Below, one piece after another: positions 13,818 to 16,441 of a stretch of 16,441 bases of DNA (position 1 is the stretch's first letter; each line of letters begins with the position of its first letter). The position numbers and the translations under genes were made by a program. Location of the stretch: positions 1 to 16,441 of the forward strand of contig CAZIOQ010000023.1 in the NCBI GenBank assembly GCA_964540975.1, read 5' to 3'. Under the pieces are notes generated by a model. It made no database searches. It saw only the letters and a list, made by a program, of their open reading frames with translations, and was not told the DNA's origin. This stretch comes from CAZIOQ01 sp964540975 (GTDB taxonomy: Bacteria; Patescibacteriota; Microgenomatia; UBA12405; UBA6130).

Positions 13818-14456
13818 ATGAGACAAAGAGTTTCTTTTTCTACTTTGCTTTTCGTACCAATAATTATCTTTTTTGCTAATTTATTTATTTTTGGAGAGTG
13901 TTTTTTGCTTTATAAGTTGTGGACTAATCAACGTTTTTCTGCTCAAGATTTAGACAAATTAAAAACTGGCAATTTCCATTATTTGGTGTTTAATCCTGTT
14001 TTTGGTTTTCTAAATTTTGAGAAAAGAGAAGAAATCATTTTTGACAATTATGTTGTTGTTGCTGATTCCCGACCTTTAATTATTAAAAAATATTTAACTT
14101 CTTTTGATTCTCCCCTACTGCCCTATGCTGATCTTATTTTTAAAACTTCTCAGGATTACGGATTAGATTATCGTCTTTTATTAGCAATTGCTCAACAAGA
14201 GTCAAATCTTTGCAAAAAAATCCCTGAAGATTCTTATAATTGTTGGGGTTGGGGAATCCATAGTCGCGGTACTTTAAGGTTTTCCTCTTATGAAGAAGCA
14301 ATCCTAGCTGTGGCTAAGGGTTTAAAAGAGGATTATTTAGATAAAGGTTTAAAAACTCCGGAAGAAATAATGACAAAATATACTCCCCTCTCAGATGGCT
14401 CTTGGGCATTTGGTGTAAGGCAATTTATGGAGGAGATGGAATACGGACAATGGTAA
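13818..14456 (+). CDS. Membrane-anchored lysozyme/glucosaminidase-like protein
   Basis: This is a probable peptidoglycan hydrolase on the outer face of the membrane. The 212-residue product has an N-terminal hydrophobic helix (about residues 9-33; uncleaved anchor or signal). The C-terminal domain contains YGLDYRLLLAIAQQESN, and E128 is the natural candidate catalytic acid of the lysozyme superfamily. This is followed by C132/C141 around YNCWGWGI, which may form a disulfide. The segment FSSYEEAILAVAKGL and then YLDKGLKTPEEIMTKYTP complete a domain like those of glucosaminidase or transglycosylase proteins. The gene has a clear paralog at 15434-15973. The methyltransferase gene overlaps its end by 7 nt. 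The exact bond cut (muramidase or glucosaminidase) cannot be told from sequence. Confidence 0.75.
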   Translation: MRQRVSFSTLLFVPIIIFFANLFIFGECFLLYKLWTNQRFSAQDLDKLKTGNFHYLVFNPVFGFLNFEKREEIIFDNYVVVADSRPLIIKKYLTSFDSPLLPYADLIFKTSQDYGLDYRLLLAIAQQESNLCKKIPEDSYNCWGWGIHSRGTLRFSSYEEAILAVAKGLKEDYLDKGLKTPEEIMTKYTPLSDGSWAFGVRQFMEEMEYGQW

Positions 14457-15253
14457 GACCTGCTTTTTATGATGATCCTGAGTTTGATTATGAAAGTTAT
14501 TGGCAAAGCCGAAAATATGAACATTTAGCCGAGGTTACTGCCCTCAAGAATTTTGTCAAGACAATTGGGAAAAGGAAAGAATTATCTGCAAGTATTATTT
14601 TAGAAATAGGGGCAGGTTTTGGAAGATTAGCAAAATTCTATTTACCTTTAGTTGGAAAGGGGGTTTTGCTTGAGCCTTCAAAAAAGTTAATCGCAAAAGG
14701 CAAGGAGTCTCTTAAGAATTTTTCTAATTGGAACTATTATAAAGGATATGCAGAAGAGGTAGATAAACTAGGGAGAAAATTTGATTTAGTGCTCTTAATA
14801 AGGGTTTTGCATCATCTTGATGATCCCAAATTAGTCTTCAAAAAGATTTATTCTCTTCTTGCTTCGGATGGTTTTTTCATCTTGGAAATTCCCAATAAAT
14901 TTAGTTTTAAATTAATATTAATTAATCTTTTAAAAGGGAATTTATCTTATTTTAATCCAACTAGGATTGATAGACGTTCTGTTTTCAGGAGGAAGAAAAA
15001 CATTATTCCTTTTTATAATTATTCTCCTTGGCAAATAGAGAAAGAGTTAAAAATAATTGGTTTTAGAAAAGTAAAAAAGCTTTCAGTTTCTAATTTCAGA
15101 TCGCCTTTTTTAAAAAGACTATTACCGCTAAAATTTTTATTATTTTTAGAAAAGTTTTCCCAACCTATTTTAGGCTTTTTTAATTTTGGACCAAGTATCT
15201 TTTTTCTTCTTGCTAGATCTCAAACCAAGGATTGTTATTACTTCGGTTTTTAA
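14450..15253 (+). CDS. Class I SAM-dependent methyltransferase
   Basis: The 267-residue product has a Rossmann-type methyltransferase core. Motif I is ILEIGAGFGRLAKFY at about residues 50-64, LLEPSKKLI follows as the acidic/post-I region, and FDLVLLIRVLHHLDDP is motif II/IV. Then come GFFILEIPNKFS and a basic C-terminal region with FYNYSPWQIEKELKIIGF. This layout matches methyltransferases of the Methyltransf_11/23 type often found near glycan genes, but the substrate is unknown. I chose the ATG at 14450. An upstream in-frame ATG at 14402 would put 16 residues of poor quality inside the previous gene. With 14450 the ATG overlaps the preceding stop by 7 nt, implying translational coupling with the hydrolase-like protein. 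A GGAGGAG lies 15 nt upstream, rather far for a ribosome-binding site. Confidence 0.85.
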   Translation: MVRPAFYDDPEFDYESYWQSRKYEHLAEVTALKNFVKTIGKRKELSASIILEIGAGFGRLAKFYLPLVGKGVLLEPSKKLIAKGKESLKNFSNWNYYKGYAEEVDKLGRKFDLVLLIRVLHHLDDPKLVFKKIYSLLASDGFFILEIPNKFSFKLILINLLKGNLSYFNPTRIDRRSVFRRKKNIIPFYNYSPWQIEKELKIIGFRKVKKLSVSNFRSPFLKRLLPLKFLLFLEKFSQPILGFFNFGPSIFFLLARSQTKDCYYFGF

Positions 15254-15322
15254 AAGGTTTTAAAAATTCGGGGTAACCTTTCCTATAGTAAGATCTATTA
15301 GGTATATATAAAGGTTAGATCT
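15253..15322 (+). other. Structured intergenic segment with competing inverted repeats
   Basis: AAAGGTT at 15253-15259, AACCTTT at 15275-15281 and AAAGGTT at 15310-15316 form a three-part set in which the middle arm can pair with either neighbour. AGATCTA (15291-15297) and TAGATCT (15316-15322) form another 7-bp pair. No standard terminator U-tract follows. It may be a 3' end structure of the methyltransferase mRNA, a small RNA, or chance in AT-rich DNA. I recognise no Rfam-type family. Confidence 0.35.
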
Positions 15323-15355
15323 GGCCTGTTTGCAGCCATAGATTCAAGCAAGGAC

Positions 15356-15383
15356 TTGACAATATTATAAGATATGCTATACT
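15356..15383 (+). promoter_or_regulatory. Promoter for second hydrolase-like gene
   Basis: A perfect TTGACA (15356-15361), a 16-nt spacer ending TGC and TATACT (15378-15383), so an extended TGn -10. A start near 15390 gives a leader of about 44 nt, the longest predicted in the window. The -35 overlaps a small inverted repeat TCAAG/CTTGA (15344-15359) that could be an operator. Confidence 0.55.
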
Positions 15384-15385
15384 AT

Positions 15386-15432
15386 ATCCAGATCCTGGGG
15401 TTGCCTTAGAAAGGTGAACTCTGGGATTTTTT
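15386..15432 (+). other. Terminator-like hairpin in 5' leader
   Basis: ATCCAGA (15386-15392) can pair with TCTGGGAT (15420-15427, one bulged G), and a run of six T follows at 15427-15432, just before the ATG at 15434. Inside is a second stem, GTT/AAC and CCTT/AAGG around an AGA loop. If transcription starts near 15390, only CCAGA or less of the left arm is present, which weakens the case for attenuation. A GTG at 15414 opens a six-codon ORF whose TAA overlaps the gene's ATG. Confidence 0.3.
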
Positions 15433-15433
15433 A

Positions 15434-15973
15434 ATGCTTCATTTTCTAAAAATGCTCAGAAAGATGTCGATTTTATTAGGTGGATTGTTAGTTGGATTAT
15501 TAGCCCCTTCTTGTTTTGCTCAAGGGGAAGGGACTATTTTGGCCCAAGAAGCAGGAAAATCAGCAATTTTGACTGCCGATCAAATTTTTAATTCTGACCA
15601 AGAGATGGATTTTCGTTATTTTAGACTTTTTTCTTATTTAAGAGAGAAAAATTCTCCTTTAGCTGATTATTCTTGGCATTTAATTTCCCAAGCAGATTAT
15701 TGGGGAATAGATTGGCGGTTACTAACCGCTATTGCTGGTTTGGAGTCTGATTTCGGGAAAAAAATTTTACCAGGAACTTTTAATGCTTATGGTTGGGGTG
15801 GTGGATATATTGCTTTTGATAATTGGTATGACTCGATAGTCCAAATGAGTAGAAATTTGAAGACTAAATATTATGATAAAGGTTTGGATACTCCTTTGAA
15901 GATAGGACCGGTTTATGCCCCTCCTTGTCAGCACTGGGCAAAAACAGTCATCTATTTAATAGAACAGATTTAA
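15434..15973 (+). CDS. Secreted lysozyme/glucosaminidase-like protein, paralog of 13818-14456
   Basis: This is a probable exported peptidoglycan hydrolase. The 179-residue product has a signal peptide: basic MLHFLKMLRK, a hydrophobic core SILLGGLLVGLL, and a likely cut after APSCFA. The APSC is not a proper lipobox. The mature domain has WGIDWRLLTAIAGLESDFGKK, where E104 is the candidate catalytic acid, then FNAYGWGGG, and a YYDKGLDTPLKIGPVYAP segment. These align in order with the paralog upstream (YGLDYRLLLAIAQQESN, CWGWG, YLDKGLKTP). It lacks the C132/C141 pair of that protein. Other in-frame ATGs at 15452 and 15464 are possible starts; the first gives a normal signal peptide. It has its own promoter. 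Confidence 0.75.
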   Translation: MLHFLKMLRKMSILLGGLLVGLLAPSCFAQGEGTILAQEAGKSAILTADQIFNSDQEMDFRYFRLFSYLREKNSPLADYSWHLISQADYWGIDWRLLTAIAGLESDFGKKILPGTFNAYGWGGGYIAFDNWYDSIVQMSRNLKTKYYDKGLDTPLKIGPVYAPPCQHWAKTVIYLIEQI

Positions 15974-16007
15974 AGGCAAAAGATTCTTCCTTTTAAGTTC
16001 TATTTTG

Positions 16008-16016
16008 TGATAAAAT
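16008..16016 (+). promoter_or_regulatory. Extended -10 promoter element for tRNA-Leu
   Basis: TGA followed by TAAAAT (16011-16016) makes an extended -10. The -35 region, around 15987-15993, is T-rich but poor (TTCCTT). A start near 16023 would put about 19 nt before the mature tRNA 5' end. This lies 35 nt after the preceding gene, so read-through from that gene is an alternative source of the transcript. Confidence 0.4.
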
Positions 16017-16041
16017 CAATTTGGGCCTTAAAATGGAGGTG

Positions 16042-16129
16042 GCCGCAGTGCTGGAATTTGGCAGACAGGCACGGCTTAGGACCGTGTTCCCGATTAACGG
16101 GAGTGGAGGTTCAAATCCTCCCTGCGGCA
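16042..16129 (+). tRNA. tRNA-Leu (anticodon UAG)
   Basis: An 88-nt class II tRNA with acceptor stem GCCGCAG/CTGCGGC and a D-arm with CTG/CAG. The anticodon stem is CACGG/CCGTG around the loop CTTAGGA (anticodon TAG at 16077-16079). A long variable arm CCCG/CGGG follows, and then a T-arm GGAGG-TTCAAAT-CCTCC. The discriminator is A, as expected for Leu. CCA is not encoded. It reads CUN codons. The next coding sequence begins 4 nt after its 3' end. Confidence 0.97.
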
Positions 16130-16133
16130 CTTT

Positions 16134-16441
16134 ATGAAGATTAAATTAATAGCGGTAGGGATGACAATTTTTCTTTTAGGAGGATTATTTTTGCCAAGTT
16201 TTAGTCAGGATGTTTCAAGGCTCAAAGCAGATTATTTTTTCAATTTAGACAATTACCGTCTCAAGGAAGATCAATTTATAAAGGCCCAAGAAAATTTTTA
16301 TAATTTTAGAAATTTGGCGAGTAAAACTCAGGCTTTAACAGCAGAAAAAGAAATTTTGTTAGCCAGAAACGAAGTCTTACGAACATATTTTATTTTATTA
16401 AAGGAAATGCTTTTATCCAGTAAGATCCAAGGAGTAAATAC
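16134..16441 (+). CDS. Secreted coiled-coil protein of unknown function (3' partial)
   Basis: An open frame from the ATG at 16134 runs off the window end, giving 102 visible residues. It starts with a short basic n-region and a hydrophobic core (MKIKLIAVGMTIFLLGGLF), and a signal peptidase site is likely after LPSFSQ. The mature part is almost wholly helical and charged or aromatic, with NYRLKEDQFIKAQENFYNF and then LTAEKEILLARNEVLRTYF, so an extended coiled coil is expected. I have seen similar secreted helical proteins in CPR genomes but know no function. It has no promoter of its own that I can find and starts 4 nt after the tRNA, so it is probably expressed from the tRNA transcript. A surface or wall-associated role would fit the two hydrolase-like genes upstream. 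Confidence 0.75.
   Translation, partial: MKIKLIAVGMTIFLLGGLFLPSFSQDVSRLKADYFFNLDNYRLKEDQFIKAQENFYNFRNLASKTQALTAEKEILLARNEVLRTYFILLKEMLLSSKIQGVN

Noticed and set aside
14402..14449. Upstream extension of the methyltransferase to the ATG at 14402
   Set aside because: The extra 16 residues are unlike the family N-terminus and lie wholly within the preceding gene. The ATG at 14450 gives the natural start MVRPAFYDD and a short overlap.
14333..14524. Minus-strand 63-codon ORF across the hydrolase/methyltransferase junction
   Set aside because: Antisense to the overlap of two supported genes and with no recognisable protein features.
15972..15996. Weak hairpin AAAGG/CCTTT followed by TTAAG after the second hydrolase gene
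   Set aside because: Short AT-rich stem with a large bulged loop and no proper U-tract. It overlaps the region where the tRNA promoter would sit.

Overview
The window is about 16.4 kb of AT-rich DNA (roughly one third GC by eye). It has almost no intergenic space and many genes that overlap or abut. It reads as a stretch of chromosome from a small-genome bacterium of the Candidate Phyla Radiation (Patescibacteria), perhaps a Microgenomates-type lineage. This rests on several things: a PilM-PilN-PilO tail of a type IV pilus locus, a trigger factor without its PPIase domain, a ThrRS without a TGS domain, a tRNA without an encoded CCA, and uncharacterised small proteins of a kind familiar from CPR genomes. 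The placement is an inference from gene content and style. TGA is used as a normal stop (PilM, S16, RecG), so the Gracilibacteria/Absconditabacteria code is excluded.

Layout. (1) 1-2350, plus strand: the end of a type IV pilus operon, pilM (5' truncated by the window edge), pilN and pilO, packed stop-to-start. (2) 2366-6362, minus strand, read right to left: a 36-residue membrane mini-protein and recG behind one promoter. A second promoter follows, and then a translation/RNA-processing operon rpmF-nusB-rnc-rpsP-khpA with four closely spaced or overlapping junctions. (3) 6502-9156, plus strand: a bifunctional class A penicillin-binding protein with an Ig-like C-terminal region and a Pro/Thr-rich tail. 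Its stop codon interlocks with that of rplT. (4) 9153-13615, minus strand, read right to left: tig and a conserved-looking hypothetical gene, then thrS with its own promoter, then infC-rpmI-rplT with a promoter inside the end of thrS. (5) 13818-16441, plus strand: an envelope-flavoured locus with two paralogous small wall-hydrolase-like proteins either side of a SAM-dependent methyltransferase. A tRNA-Leu(UAG) follows, and 4 nt after it starts a secreted coiled-coil protein cut by the window end.

Functionally the window combines core information processing (ribosomal proteins L32, S16, L35, L20; IF3; NusB; RNase III; KhpA; ThrRS; trigger factor; RecG) with cell-surface functions (pilus assembly platform, peptidoglycan synthesis, putative wall hydrolases). 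The most consistent unannotated pattern is promoter architecture. Good sigma70-type promoters with 17-bp spacers lie so close to the start codons that several mRNAs (tig, thrS, the recG mini-ORF, the first hydrolase, probably infC) should be leaderless or nearly so, and Shine-Dalgarno motifs are scarce. I did not find a clear novel defence or mobile system. The best candidates for new biology are the hydrolase/methyltransferase/coiled-coil locus, the tRNA-mRNA junction, and the structured leader at 15253-15432.
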